In this document: positions 25,395-34,709 of the stretch, one piece after another
Position numbering within the stretch: the stretch's first letter is position 1
How the letters are laid out: each line of letters opens with the position of its first letter
DNA from: PALSA-1296 sp038210275
GTDB taxonomy: Bacteria > Bacteroidota > Ignavibacteria > Palsa-1295
Direction of reading: 5' to 3'
Assembly (NCBI GenBank): GCA_038210275.1
Contig: JBBQWV010000009.1
Span: 60,989 to 124,988, forward strand
Length of the DNA stretch: 64,000 bases
Notes under the pieces: generated by a model
Database searches by the model: none
What the model was told of the DNA's origin: nothing
What the model saw: the letters and a program-made list of their open reading frames with translations, nothing else
Position numbers and translations under genes: made by a program

Positions 25395-26071
25395 TATGCG
25401 ATAGTTTTCGGTCGTATTACAGAGGCAAATTGTAAATACTTTGCATCTTTTAATGAACCGCCTGTTAAAAAATTAAAGACTTTATAATTATCCGATCTGG
25501 TGGGAGTGATCCCCTCCATCCGCACGATCTCGAATCCAAGAGAATCAAACATATCACGCATACTCAGTTCTGTGAAAAACCGAAGATGGGTGCGGTCTAA
25601 AATACCGTGATCCATATATTTCCATTGCTTTTTCAGAAGAAGATTTTTGAGATTATCCCAATACCGTACATTAGGTAATGAGCAAACAATGACACCGTCG
25701 GAAGTAAGTTTTGATTTGAGCGCCGTCAGCACCGAATAGGGATCGAGTAGATGCTCAAGCACATCATTACAACTGATACAATCGAAATATTTATCCGGTA
25801 GATCCTTAAGCACGATATTGATATCTCCTACGATGACTTTATCAAGTTGCTCAGCGGCGATCGATGCAAAAGCTGAGTCAAGTTCAATCCCGGTTACCTC
25901 TGCTCCATAAACAGATTTTATTAGAAATCCGAATGCCCCTTTATTGCATCCGATATCAAGAAGTTTCTTAACCGATGTCGGGATAAACGGAAGCATCTCC
26001 TTTCGAGATTGCTCATAATAGTCTGATGAGACTGCATTAAATTTTTTAATAATTTCTGCTGATGGTATCAT
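25394..26071 (-). CDS. class I SAM-dependent methyltransferase
   Basis: A 225-residue methyltransferase with the SAM-binding motif LLDIGCNKGAFG near 37-48, an acidic strand end GIELD near 60, and the post-motif block DCISCNDVLEHLLDP (about 96-110). It resembles UbiG/Methyltransf_11-13 enzymes that modify sugars or lipids in cell-surface clusters. Coupled to the GT-A gene by a one-base overlap. Confidence 0.85.
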   Translation of the reverse strand: MIPSAEIIKKFNAVSSDYYEQSRKEMLPFIPTSVKKLLDIGCNKGAFGFLIKSVYGAEVTGIELDSAFASIAAEQLDKVIVGDINIVLKDLPDKYFDCISCNDVLEHLLDPYSVLTALKSKLTSDGVIVCSLPNVRYWDNLKNLLLKKQWKYMDHGILDRTHLRFFTELSMRDMFDSLGFEIVRMEGITPTRSDNYKVFNFLTGGSLKDAKYLQFASVIRPKTIA

Positions 26072-26088
26072 TGTTATACCTGTTAAAA

Positions 26089-27111
26089 TTAATATAATGA
26101 ATCGAACAACTCTTTTTTCTTTACTTCAGGTCGCAAATGATCAAACTTATTGATAGGAATAGTTGAAACTTCGCGGTAAAAATCTGCGTCCGAAAATAAC
26201 TTCTTGACAAGCTCGGCAGCTTTATCTATCTCAAATTCATTTGCAATAGTTGTCAAAGGAAAAAAGTCTTCTCCATGCCCCGTTGAATGCGTCGTTATGA
26301 TCGGCACTTGCAACGCTGCTGCATCAAGAACGTATCGCGCCCATGTATAACGCTGATCTAAATTCAACCAAACGGAGGCGGCTCCGTTATACCTAAAAAA
26401 ATTGGGGAGAGATGTTTCTCGTTCGATTCGTAACTGCGGCTCATTATAAAGCGATCTTGCTTCCCGGAAAAAGAATTGCGGATCAACTGTTCCGTGTTTT
26501 CGCAGATTCTTGATGATCGTTTTTCGTGTACGCGAAAGCCTTTTCTCATATCCATAGAACGGAACGCCCAGATCCCGAACACAAAAATATTCAGTCCATC
26601 TGGTTAAAAGCATCGGAGCAAGAAAAATTTCTTTCCGCCTTTCTTTCACAGGAGTGGATAAAGCTCTGATTCCCTCCGCCGGATAGGGTAAGCCAAGATT
26701 TACAACTTTTGCAGTTGTAAATTTCTTAAAAAATGATTCAGTATGCCGGTTAATACAAATAATCAGATCAGAATTATCGAGCAACTCCCGCATAAATTGC
26801 TGCGGTTTTATGTATGTCAAAGCATCCGCTTCGATCATTGTTACCCATTTGCATCCCTTCCTCCTACCTTCTTGCAATCTGATCAGTTTGTCCGTATCGG
26901 AATGATTATAACTGGCAATGATAATATCATAGTTCGCTAAGTCTTCCTTCTTGCATCGTATTGCCTGCCTGTAATCTCCGTTACACGCAAAAGCCCAGGA
27001 CTCGATTCCTGTCATAGTCGCCGATTCGGCAAGACGGTCATTTGCATGCCAAAATCCTTTATTTCCACCTAATAGAACTAATCGGGGATCAGATGTCATA
27101 CGATTAAACAA
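26089..27111 (-). CDS. glycosyltransferase-like protein, tandem paralogue 2
   Basis: A 340-residue protein clearly paralogous to the product of 27104-28165: both have LLGGN-x-G at the N terminus, FMRELLDNSDLIICINRHT-type segments, the block PYPAEGIRALSTP, EIFLAPMLL-x-RW-x-EYFCV and WLNLD-x-RYTWARYVLDAAALQVPI near the C terminus. The last block, with THSTGHGEDFFP, looks like the donor-binding half of a GT-B glycosyltransferase. Starts inside the end of its paralogue (8-base overlap). Confidence 0.7.
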   Translation of the reverse strand: MFNRMTSDPRLVLLGGNKGFWHANDRLAESATMTGIESWAFACNGDYRQAIRCKKEDLANYDIIIASYNHSDTDKLIRLQEGRRKGCKWVTMIEADALTYIKPQQFMRELLDNSDLIICINRHTESFFKKFTTAKVVNLGLPYPAEGIRALSTPVKERRKEIFLAPMLLTRWTEYFCVRDLGVPFYGYEKRLSRTRKTIIKNLRKHGTVDPQFFFREARSLYNEPQLRIERETSLPNFFRYNGAASVWLNLDQRYTWARYVLDAAALQVPIITTHSTGHGEDFFPLTTIANEFEIDKAAELVKKLFSDADFYREVSTIPINKFDHLRPEVKKKELFDSLY

Positions 27112-28165
27112 TAATGCTGCTGTTGCTTTTTACGTTTTCTGATGTTATTATGCTCTCCGAGTAAAGTGCATCTAAAAATTGTTTCTTCTTGACTTCAGGA
27201 CGAAATTCATCAAATTTTTCGATCGGGACATGAGCAACTTCATCATAAAAATCTTTATCATTCAGCAGTCGTTGAACTAAATCGGTTGCCTCATCAATAT
27301 CGAATTCCGATTCAATCATCGTTTTCGGAAAAAAATTCTCCGCATGTCCTGTTGAACGCGTAGTGACAATAGGCACCTGCAACGCTGCAGCATCAAGTAC
27401 ATACCGTCCCCATGTATACCGATGATCTAAATTCAACCAGAGCAATGCACTTCCATTATGCCGGAAAAATTCTGCGAGACCTGTTTCCTGCCTGATCTCA
27501 ATTCCCGAATCCCTATACAGTGAACGAGCTTTTGTTCGTAAGTGATTTGGGTCAAGTGTTCCATGAGTATAGAGATTTTTAAAAATAGTTTTCAAACGCC
27601 TGCTCAAACGTTTTTCATAACCATAGAGCGGTACTCCCATATCCTTCACACAAAAATATTCCATCCACCTGCTGAGTAGCATAGGTGCAAGAAATATCTC
27701 CCTTCTTCTTTGGGAGAGAGGAGTCGATAATGCGCGAATTCCTTCTGCAGGATATGGAAACCCGATATATTCTACTTTGGCAGAAGTAAATTTCCTGAAG
27801 AAACTCAGCGTATGCTTATTAATACAATTTACTAAGTCCGAGCCATCAAGAAGATCCCGAACATAAGGACGTGGTTTTATATAATCGAGCGCATCCCCTT
27901 CGAGAAGACTAACCCACTTACCTCCGGAAGGCCTGGATTGCATTAGTTCATATAAATGCTTTATCGCGAAGGAATCACAATTAGCAATAATAATGTCATA
28001 TCCCTGAAGATCAGCCGGTTTGGCTGCAAGGTTCTGAATAAAATCTCCGCCAAAAGCATATATCCATGCCTCGCCACTGTTCATCGTAGTTGCTTCTGCT
28101 AATGAGTCCTTTGCGCTCCAACGCCCTCTGTTTCCTCCTAATAATAATACTTTTGGTTCAGGCAT
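27104..28165 (-). CDS. glycosyltransferase-like protein, tandem paralogue 1
   Basis: A 353-residue protein sharing its whole length with the next gene, so the two arose by tandem duplication and have since diverged. Conserved landmarks: PKVLLLGGNRGRW at the N terminus, PYPAEGIRALSTP near 145-157, YGYEKRLSRR and WLNLDHRYTWGRYVLDAAAL near 255-274. GT-B-like by pattern only; donor unknown. First gene of the minus-strand set, divergent from rmlA. Confidence 0.7.
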   Translation of the reverse strand: MPEPKVLLLGGNRGRWSAKDSLAEATTMNSGEAWIYAFGGDFIQNLAAKPADLQGYDIIIANCDSFAIKHLYELMQSRPSGGKWVSLLEGDALDYIKPRPYVRDLLDGSDLVNCINKHTLSFFRKFTSAKVEYIGFPYPAEGIRALSTPLSQRRREIFLAPMLLSRWMEYFCVKDMGVPLYGYEKRLSRRLKTIFKNLYTHGTLDPNHLRTKARSLYRDSGIEIRQETGLAEFFRHNGSALLWLNLDHRYTWGRYVLDAAALQVPIVTTRSTGHAENFFPKTMIESEFDIDEATDLVQRLLNDKDFYDEVAHVPIEKFDEFRPEVKKKQFLDALYSESIITSENVKSNSSIIV

Positions 28166-28302
28166 GAATTCTCAGTATTGAATGAATCTTTACAACGAAG
28201 AATCGAACAGTAAGCTCCGCAGAAATTTAAAGAAAATAATCGCTTGAGATATAAAATCTTCTTCGCTGATATGCTGTTATATTCGCTCTTAACGAAAATT
28301 CC

Positions 28303-29043
28303 ATGATACCATCTTCAGATTGCGTCGGTATTATTCTTGCAGGCGGAACCGGTTCGCGGCTCCATCCTTGCACGAAAGTCACCAATAAGCATTTGCTTCC
28401 TATCGGCGAAATGCCGATGATATTTTATCCGCTCAAAAAACTCGTCGGAGCTGGAATTACTGATATACTTATCGTTACCGGCACTGAGCACATGGGCGAT
28501 TTTATTTCGCTGCTCGGCTCCGGAAAAGATTTCGGATGCCGCCTCACGTACCGAGTTCAAGATGAAGCCGGCGGAATTGCTCAAGCCCTTGCTCTTGCCG
28601 AACGTTTTGCCAATGGACAACCGATGTGCGTTATTCTCGGCGATAATATTTTCGAAGATAGTATTAATACAACGATCGCAGAGTTCATGAAAGATTCGTC
28701 GATCGCGCAGATCATCCTCAAAGAAGTGGCAGATCCCGAACGATTCGGTGTTGCCGTCGTCGAAGGAAAAAAAGTCGCCAACATCATCGAAAAACCTTCA
28801 GAGCCGAAATCGAATCTTGCTGTGACCGGAATCTATTGTTATCCCGGCGATGTGTTTAAGATCATTAAGGGCTTGAAACCTTCAGCACGAAATGAACTGG
28901 AGATCACCGACGTCAATAATGCCTACATCGAAGCCGGCAGAATCGGATACTCAATGTTCAAAGGCTATTGGAGCGATGCCGGTACGTTTCCTTCACTTGC
29001 AAAAGCCAATGAATTGGTAGTAGCATCAGCGCCTAATTTTTAA
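28303..29043 (+). CDS. rmlA: sugar-1-phosphate nucleotidylyltransferase (RmlA-like)
   Basis: A 246-residue nucleotidyltransferase with the signature LAGGTGSRLHPCT near 13-25, the ILGDNIFED metal motif near 110-118, EKPSEP near 162-167 and VTGIY near 175. It is the short form of glucose-1-phosphate thymidylyltransferase, which makes dTDP-glucose. With the following dehydratase and reductase-like genes it points to dTDP-sugar (rhamnose-type) synthesis for the envelope polysaccharide. Confidence 0.85.
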   Translation: MIPSSDCVGIILAGGTGSRLHPCTKVTNKHLLPIGEMPMIFYPLKKLVGAGITDILIVTGTEHMGDFISLLGSGKDFGCRLTYRVQDEAGGIAQALALAERFANGQPMCVILGDNIFEDSINTTIAEFMKDSSIAQIILKEVADPERFGVAVVEGKKVANIIEKPSEPKSNLAVTGIYCYPGDVFKIIKGLKPSARNELEITDVNNAYIEAGRIGYSMFKGYWSDAGTFPSLAKANELVVASAPNF

Positions 29044-29058
29044 CAACAGAAAATTATC

Positions 29059-30054
29059 TTGAATCTCTTCATCACTGGCGGAGCAGGATTTATTGGTTCG
29101 AACTTCGTTCGGATGGCAATAAACCGTGGGTATAATGTCCTTAATTACGACGCACTTACCTATGCAGGGAAAAGAGAAAATCTTTCCGATCTCGAAGGCA
29201 AAGCAAATTACCTCTTTATCAAAGGAAATATCTGCGATGAGGATGCCGTCGAGAAAGCATTTAGCAATAAATTCGGCGGCAAAGCTTTTGATGTCGTCAT
29301 AAATTTTGCTGCTGAAAGCCATGTTGATCGTTCGCTTCACGCCGCAAGAGTTTTCAGCGAAACAAATGTTCTCGGAACAGCAACAATGCTTGAAGCAGCA
29401 CGCAGTGCCGAAGTTCCGATGTTCATTCAGATCTCAACCGATGAAGTGTACGGCAGTTTAGGAAAAACCGGAATGTTCCAGCGCAACTCTCCGCTAAAAC
29501 CATCAAGCCCTTATTCTTCCACAAAAACTGGAGCCGATCTTCTAGCCCTTTCATTTTATCATACCTGGGGCTATGATGTTCGCATTACTCGCTGCACCAA
29601 TAATTACGGAGCCTACCAATTCCCCGAAAAATTTATTCCAACGATCATCACCCGTGCTCTTCGCGGAGAAAGCATTCCTGTTTTCGGCGATGGATTGCAA
29701 GTCCGAGACTGGATCTTCGTCAACGATCATTGCGATGGTATTTTCAAAGTTATTGAACAGGGAAAACCTGCCGGAGTTTATCTCTTCGGTGGTTCGAGCG
29801 AAAAAACAAATCTCGATCTTTCCCGTACTATTCTCAAAGCTCTTGCAAAAAAGAGCAACGTTCCCGAAGAAAATTTCCTAAAGCTCCTTACCCATGTTAC
29901 TGATCGCCCAGGGCATGACCGCCGCTATGCGATGGATTGGAGTTCATCGAAAGATGAACTCGGATGGGAGCCGCAGACATCGTTCGAAACGGGAATCGAG
30001 CAGACAGTTGATTGGTATTTAACGAACCAGAATTGGTGGCAAAGTTTAGCATAA
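29059..30054 (+). CDS. rmlB: dTDP-glucose 4,6-dehydratase
   Basis: A 331-residue extended SDR enzyme: NAD-binding GGAGFIGSNF near 6-15, the STDEVYGSLG active-site loop near 130-139 and catalytic YSSTK near 155. It converts dTDP-glucose to dTDP-4-keto-6-deoxyglucose. The start is a TTG at 29059, because the fold begins right there (NLFITGG) and no ATG is available before the glycine-rich loop. Follows rmlA by 15 bases and ends 1 base before the reductase-like gene. Confidence 0.92.
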   Translation: MNLFITGGAGFIGSNFVRMAINRGYNVLNYDALTYAGKRENLSDLEGKANYLFIKGNICDEDAVEKAFSNKFGGKAFDVVINFAAESHVDRSLHAARVFSETNVLGTATMLEAARSAEVPMFIQISTDEVYGSLGKTGMFQRNSPLKPSSPYSSTKTGADLLALSFYHTWGYDVRITRCTNNYGAYQFPEKFIPTIITRALRGESIPVFGDGLQVRDWIFVNDHCDGIFKVIEQGKPAGVYLFGGSSEKTNLDLSRTILKALAKKSNVPEENFLKLLTHVTDRPGHDRRYAMDWSSSKDELGWEPQTSFETGIEQTVDWYLTNQNWWQSLA

Positions 30055-30055
30055 G

Positions 30056-30895
30056 ATGAAAATTATAATTATCGGAAGAGGTCAAGTCGGAACTGCAATG
30101 CGCGATGCTCTCACCGAGCATGATATCCATCATTGGACTCGCGACATTGACGAGCTTTCTACCGCCGAAATTTCCGCCATTAAACCCGATGCCATTATTA
30201 ATGCTGCCGGAAAAACTGATCTGAAATGGTGCGAAGAAAATCCTCGCGAAACAGTTCGGTGCAATATCGAAGCTCCAGTTCTGCTCTATCAGCGCATCAC
30301 TTCGCTCAATAAGAAACTTACTACCCCTATTCGCTTCCTGCATTTCTCAAGCGGCTGTATTTGGGACGGTCCCTTCGATGAAGAAGGCAAACCGTTCACA
30401 CCACAGCATCCAGCAAGGCCTGCGGCGCTTTATACCTGGACGAAAGCCTCTTGTGATGAGCTATTACTTAATGAAGATTCGAAGAACGTCGCCGTTCTTC
30501 GCCCGCGCCAAGTTTATTCAAATCAGCGTTCGCCGAGAAATACTATTTCGAAACTCAATTCGTATCCCAGGTTAGTAACGACTCCGAATTCCATGTCAAG
30601 CATGGAGATCATCGTCAAGACAGTAAAGTATTGTCTTACTTCCCAATCAGAGTGGAACGACATTTGGAATATCTACGATGCCGGTGTTACTACTCCTTTC
30701 GAAGTCGGCAAAATGCTTGCCGAAGCCGGACTTCGCGAAATGCCAACTCCGCTTGATAAATCCGAACTCGATACTTTCCATAAACCGAAACGTGTTGATA
30801 CCGTCCTTTATGATGAGCGGTTCGAAAGACTTATTAAGCCGGAAGCTTTTGATATTGTCATGAGACGAACGATTCAGGAATTCAAGAATTCCTAA
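30056..30895 (+). CDS. NAD(P)-dependent sugar-nucleotide reductase/epimerase, RmlD-like
   Basis: A 279-residue SDR protein: GRGQVGTAM nucleotide loop near 7-15, FSSGCIWDG near 98-106 and YTWTK (catalytic Tyr/Lys) near 125-129. It resembles dTDP-4-dehydrorhamnose reductase but its C-terminal half differs from typical RmlD, and the required epimerase RmlC is not in the window, so the end product may be another deoxysugar. Third gene of the rml-like operon. Confidence 0.75.
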   Translation: MKIIIIGRGQVGTAMRDALTEHDIHHWTRDIDELSTAEISAIKPDAIINAAGKTDLKWCEENPRETVRCNIEAPVLLYQRITSLNKKLTTPIRFLHFSSGCIWDGPFDEEGKPFTPQHPARPAALYTWTKASCDELLLNEDSKNVAVLRPRQVYSNQRSPRNTISKLNSYPRLVTTPNSMSSMEIIVKTVKYCLTSQSEWNDIWNIYDAGVTTPFEVGKMLAEAGLREMPTPLDKSELDTFHKPKRVDTVLYDERFERLIKPEAFDIVMRRTIQEFKNS

Positions 30896-30898
30896 TTA

Positions 30899-31022
30899 CG
30901 TGTCATTGCGAGGAGGGCTTTAGCCCGACGAAGCAATCCCCTCAAGAATGGCAGTCATTAATGTGCTGCAAACTATTAGGGGATTGCTTCGTCGTTCGCA
31001 AGCGAACTCCTCGCAATGACAC
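30899..31022. repeat. palindromic interspersed repeat (TGTCATTGCGAG family), complete copy
   Basis: Large inverted repeat: 30900-30915 with 31007-31022 (GTGTCATTGCGAGGAG) and 30927-30942 with 30978-30993 (GACGAAGCAATCCCCT). It lies between the convergent rmlD-like and ptsI genes and could also act as a bidirectional terminator. Partial copies are at 39614-39662, 46661-46751 and 47355-47395. Confidence 0.85.
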
Positions 31023-31030
31023 TAATATAA

Positions 31031-32842
31031 TTATTTCCCGTATCCCTCGATCAATTCCCGTTCCAAAGGAGTCAGAAAATCTTCAACTAAATTTCTCTTC
31101 TGCAAGAATTTATAGAGCGTCTGCTTTAGCTGCGGTATCGTTTGTGATTCTCCTAAAACCTTTTTCACCAAAGCTCTCGTCTCACTATATTTTAATTTTC
31201 TGATAAGCCGCGACATCATCATCACTCTATTCGGCGCAACGGAAATTTCATCAACTCCCATGCCGATAATAAATGGTAGCGCAATCGGCTTCCCGGCCAT
31301 CTCCCCACAAAGCGAGACCGGTATCTTCTGAATATGCGCGGCGCGGACGGTCATTGCAATAAGGCGCAGCACTGCAGGATGAAGTTCGTCGAATAGATGC
31401 GCGACGAATTCGTTGCCGCGATCAACAGCTAATGTATATTGCGTCAAGTCATTGGTGCCGATTGATAAGAAATCGCAACGCTCGGCAAATGCCGGAGCAT
31501 GCAATGCAGCCGCCGGAACTTCGATCATCACTCCGAACGGAATATTTTCATCGAATGCTTCACCCGCTTTACGTAATTCCAGCTTTGCTTCTTCGAGATG
31601 AAAAAGTGTTCGTTCGAGTTCATCAACCGTCGTTACCATCGGAAACAGAAGCTTCACATTTTTTCCGGCAGAAGCCCGCAATATTGCACGGAGCTGTGCA
31701 ACATGGGTTTCCGGTTGATCGAGAGAAATACGAATTCCTCTCCAACCTAAGAAAGGATTTTTTTCACGGAACCCGCCGCCAATAAATTTATCGCCGCCAA
31801 TATCGAATGTCCTGATGGTGATCGGCGCCGGATGAAAACGCTTTGCAAGATCGGAATAAATTCTCGTCTGTTCTTCTTCTGATGGAATTTCATCGTACGC
31901 CGAAAGAAAATGTTCTGTTCGCAATAATCCCAAACCACGAACTGCCTTCCCTTTTATCTTGCTCTTCTGCTGAGCTTCTTCGATGGCCGCATCGCTGATA
32001 AGCTCCATGTTCATATTGACGACGATCTTTCTTTCATCAATCGTTCGTGCAGGAAATTCCAATTCTTTTCCGCGAGCAGCGATGATCTTCTTTTTCGCTT
32101 GCTGTTCGATCATCAGTTCACCGTACCGTGCAAGGGTATCGTCATCGGGCATTACGAATAGCTCGCCGCGATCGCCATCTAAGATGACGATGTCATCGGT
32201 TTCGACGTGCGCCGCAGCACCGTGCATTCCGACGATTGCCGGAAGTCCGATAGACCTGGCAAGGATTGCGACGTGACTTGTCGAGCCGCCACCATCAATT
32301 GCAAATCCCAGAAGTTCTTGCCGCGAAAAAAGAATCGTATCGCCGGGGGTGAGAAATTCCGCAACGACAATTGCCGGATGATCAAGTTTCGAGATCCATT
32401 TTTGCTTTTCGAGCAAGTGACGAAGCAATCGCTGCTTAATATCTTCGACATCATCGGCGCGTTCGCGAAGCAATGGATTTTCGCTGGTCGCAAGGAAATG
32501 CTGATGATGGCTGTACTCCGAATCTACAACAAATGCCGCAGATTTTTTCTCAGATCTAACGCGGCTCTTAATCGCATCGAGAATAAAGGTATCGGCAAGC
32601 ATCATGCGTTGGGCTTCGAAGATCGCCGAGCCTTGCGATCCGGCTTTATGCTCGGCAAGAGCGCTGATCTTTTCAAGCTCGATCTTCGCCTTCTCGATCG
32701 CATACTCCAATTGCTCGAGCTGCGGAGCGATCTCCTCTTTCTCCAGCATTCGATCCTCGGCTACGAGCAACGAACGGTTAAAGTGATATGCCGGACCAAT
32801 CGTGATCCCTCCATTTGCCGGTATGCCTTTATAGTGCAGCAA
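31031..32842 (-). CDS. ptsI: PTS enzyme I (phosphoenolpyruvate-protein phosphotransferase)
   Basis: A 603-residue enzyme I that moves the phosphate of phosphoenolpyruvate to HPr. It has the N-terminal helical HPr-binding domain, the phosphohistidine loop GGGSTSHVAILARS near 183-196 and the PEP-binding C-terminal barrel with GIMIEVPAA-type strand and LSIGTNDLTQYTLAVDRGN near 445-463. Its partner HPr is encoded at 36442-36708. No sugar permease (EII) gene is seen here, so a regulatory PTS is possible. Confidence 0.94.
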   Translation of the reverse strand: MLHYKGIPANGGITIGPAYHFNRSLLVAEDRMLEKEEIAPQLEQLEYAIEKAKIELEKISALAEHKAGSQGSAIFEAQRMMLADTFILDAIKSRVRSEKKSAAFVVDSEYSHHQHFLATSENPLLRERADDVEDIKQRLLRHLLEKQKWISKLDHPAIVVAEFLTPGDTILFSRQELLGFAIDGGGSTSHVAILARSIGLPAIVGMHGAAAHVETDDIVILDGDRGELFVMPDDDTLARYGELMIEQQAKKKIIAARGKELEFPARTIDERKIVVNMNMELISDAAIEEAQQKSKIKGKAVRGLGLLRTEHFLSAYDEIPSEEEQTRIYSDLAKRFHPAPITIRTFDIGGDKFIGGGFREKNPFLGWRGIRISLDQPETHVAQLRAILRASAGKNVKLLFPMVTTVDELERTLFHLEEAKLELRKAGEAFDENIPFGVMIEVPAAALHAPAFAERCDFLSIGTNDLTQYTLAVDRGNEFVAHLFDELHPAVLRLIAMTVRAAHIQKIPVSLCGEMAGKPIALPFIIGMGVDEISVAPNRVMMMSRLIRKLKYSETRALVKKVLGESQTIPQLKQTLYKFLQKRNLVEDFLTPLERELIEGYGK

Positions 32843-33018
32843 TCTTTTAGTTGAAAGTTATTGGGGGAAAATACGAAGAAAATAGAATTGAGTTGCAATT
32901 CTTACTCAATGACTCTTCGAATTGGTAGACACGGAGCTTTAGCTCGCGTTAATCTTCACGATGAAATGCGTTCGCGGGCTAAAACCCTGCGCCTACCTTT
33001 GTAAAAAATCCTTGTATT

Positions 33019-33978
33019 TTACAACAACAATACTCGCGGTTTCGTCGTCACCGAATTTTCCGCCGAAGCCTCTGCAACTTCTTTATTTTCAGGAAGTTGT
33101 TTGTTTAAAACAGACATCCGAGGTGCGCTGGCAAGCGGCTCTTTACTCGGTACAAAATTATTCATGTGTATCGGCATTTTTGCAAGCGTGCTTGGAATCG
33201 GAAAACTTGGACCAACTTCAGTTGGAACATTGATTTCCTCTAACTCCTCATCCACTTCAGTGGGATGGGAATCTTCAGTGGGGTGGTCTCTTAGTCCGCC
33301 AGAGACTGCATCCAATTCTTGACGAACGGACTGAGAGTCCGTTCCACTGGACTCACTTTCTTGCCCGGCAATTGACAATCGACTATCGACCACGGACTCC
33401 GTTTCCTCACTAAGCACTATAACCGCTTTCGCCAAGCCTGCTAATTTTCCTAAGCCGCCGCGCTGGGCTTTTCCGGCTTCTGGTATTTTCGAAGGCGACT
33501 GTGCATATACCAAAATGGTAAGTTCACCTTCATCAACCGAACAGTGGCCTTCTGTCATTTCGATCAGCATAAAATATAATTCTTCGCGAAACTGATAATT
33601 TTTCGATGAGAATTCCCACGAATTAATAATAATTGTTTTCACGCCTTTCCATTTTACGTACTCCAATATATCATACGCTTTTCGCGGAACTTCTCCGCGA
33701 TGGATGGTTTCGAAATACATACTCATACCGGTATTTACCTTATCCTTTTCCCCAAATTTTGTTTCTGCGCCTAATACTTTGCGAATTGATTCGCCTAACT
33801 GACGTGACGTTTGCACGGTATTGATATAAAGCACATTTCCGTATTCGCCGGAGCGCGTAATAGAAGCGCCATGCCGAATGCCCGAAAAAACATTCGATCC
33901 GATAGATTCGCCGAGTACGATATTAACTGCCTCCCTCTCAAACCGGGGATAGTTTTTTGTTGTCTGTTGTGTGTTCAT
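33019..33978 (-). CDS. hypothetical protein with a RecA-like pattern, disordered tail
   Basis: A 319-residue protein. The first 180 residues alternate strands and helices like a RecA-type ATPase core (NVLYINTVQTSRQL, GVKTIIINSWEF, ELTILVYAQSP, KAVIVLSEET) but no Walker A GxxxxGKT loop is present. The C-terminal 140 residues are low-complexity (Ser, Pro, Glu, Thr), and part of them is encoded by a repeat that also occurs outside genes (33275-33300). Function unknown; an ATPase fold lacking catalysis is an inference. Confidence 0.5.
   Translation of the reverse strand: MNTQQTTKNYPRFEREAVNIVLGESIGSNVFSGIRHGASITRSGEYGNVLYINTVQTSRQLGESIRKVLGAETKFGEKDKVNTGMSMYFETIHRGEVPRKAYDILEYVKWKGVKTIIINSWEFSSKNYQFREELYFMLIEMTEGHCSVDEGELTILVYAQSPSKIPEAGKAQRGGLGKLAGLAKAVIVLSEETESVVDSRLSIAGQESESSGTDSQSVRQELDAVSGGLRDHPTEDSHPTEVDEELEEINVPTEVGPSFPIPSTLAKMPIHMNNFVPSKEPLASAPRMSVLNKQLPENKEVAEASAENSVTTKPRVLLL
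33275..33300 (+). repeat. intergenic repeat inside a coding region
   Basis: The 25-bp segment around CAGTGGGGTGG...TTAGTCCGCC matches 34056-34080 with two differences, yet here it lies inside the hypothetical gene 33019-33978. Its arms GGCGGACT/AGTCCGCC form a small palindrome. Confidence 0.65.
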
Positions 33979-34424
33979 TTTTTTGAATTATGAGTTATGA
34001 GTTATGAATTATAAATGTAAATTGGATCCTAAAGTCTAATGGGACAGGCTTCTCCAGTGGGGCGGACTCTTAGTCCGCCCGACAATCCCCATTGGCTGGA
34101 GTCTGCGCCGACGCAGTATGATCTTTGATCCTCTGCTAACGACTAAAGACTACCCGATCAAATGCCGAAAAATTATATACTAAGCATAGGTGCCTATCAA
34201 CTTCACTATTAACATACGACATTAATAGTTGTTTGTCAAGGTGCCCAAAGAAAAATAATTTCGGAATTGGCATTTCCGGCTTAATATCGGCAAAGATTTT
34301 TTTGCCAAAAATATTTTTTCAACTAAAATATAGAATCTTAGTTAATTTGCGGAGGCAGTTAAGGAGAAAAGGCTGTCGGGTTTCGGGCGGTCAGATGTTC
34401 AGGGGAGTACGAATTCATTTCTTA
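33979..34424. other. repeat-containing intergenic stretch
   Basis: No convincing gene. It begins with tandem TTATGAGTTATGA units (33984-34015), holds the CAGTGGGGCGG...GTCCGCC element at 34056-34080, then about 340 bases without recognised structure. Confidence 0.5.
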
Positions 34425-34645
34425 AAAGTCCCGAAGGGACGAAGTACCAGCAGCCCAGGGTGAAGCGAAGCGTAACCCTGGGTTCGGTTATGGATAAAAG
34501 AACCGGAAGCCCTGAAAGGGCGATGTTATTGTTCATCGTCATCATATCAAAAATTTTTCGGATCGCAATCTAACTTCGCCCTTTCAGGGCTTAAAAATTT
34601 ATTTGATCTTTATGCCCAGGGTTTCACCCTGGGCTATGGGTACTG
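34425..34645. repeat. composite palindromic interspersed repeat
   Basis: Nested inverted repeats: GTCCCGAAGGGAC near 34428-34440, CCCAGGGT...ACCCTGGG near 34455-34482 with CCCAGGGTTTCACCCTGGG near 34614-34632, and AGCCCTGAAAGGGCGA near 34509-34524 with TCGCCCTTTCAGGGCT near 34575-34590. Elements with these phrases are common dispersed repeats in several uncultured bacterial genomes. No coding content claimed. Confidence 0.7.
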
Positions 34646-34697
34646 CGTCGCTCTGCGACTGTTGCTCCAATTTTTCATTATTAATTTCCAAGTTTCG

Positions 34698-34705
34698 TAT
34701 CTTTG
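34698..34705 (+). promoter_or_regulatory. TAnnTTTG promoter giving a leaderless mRNA
   Basis: CG-TATCTTTG lies only 4 bases before the ATG at 34710. With transcription starting about 5 bases past the box, the message would begin at the start codon itself. Confidence 0.65.
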
Positions 34706-34709
34706 TATC

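Noticed and set aside
31413..32854. Several plus-strand ORFs of 60-215 residues opposite ptsI
   Set aside because: They are antisense frames of a clearly conserved gene and show no domain or signal.
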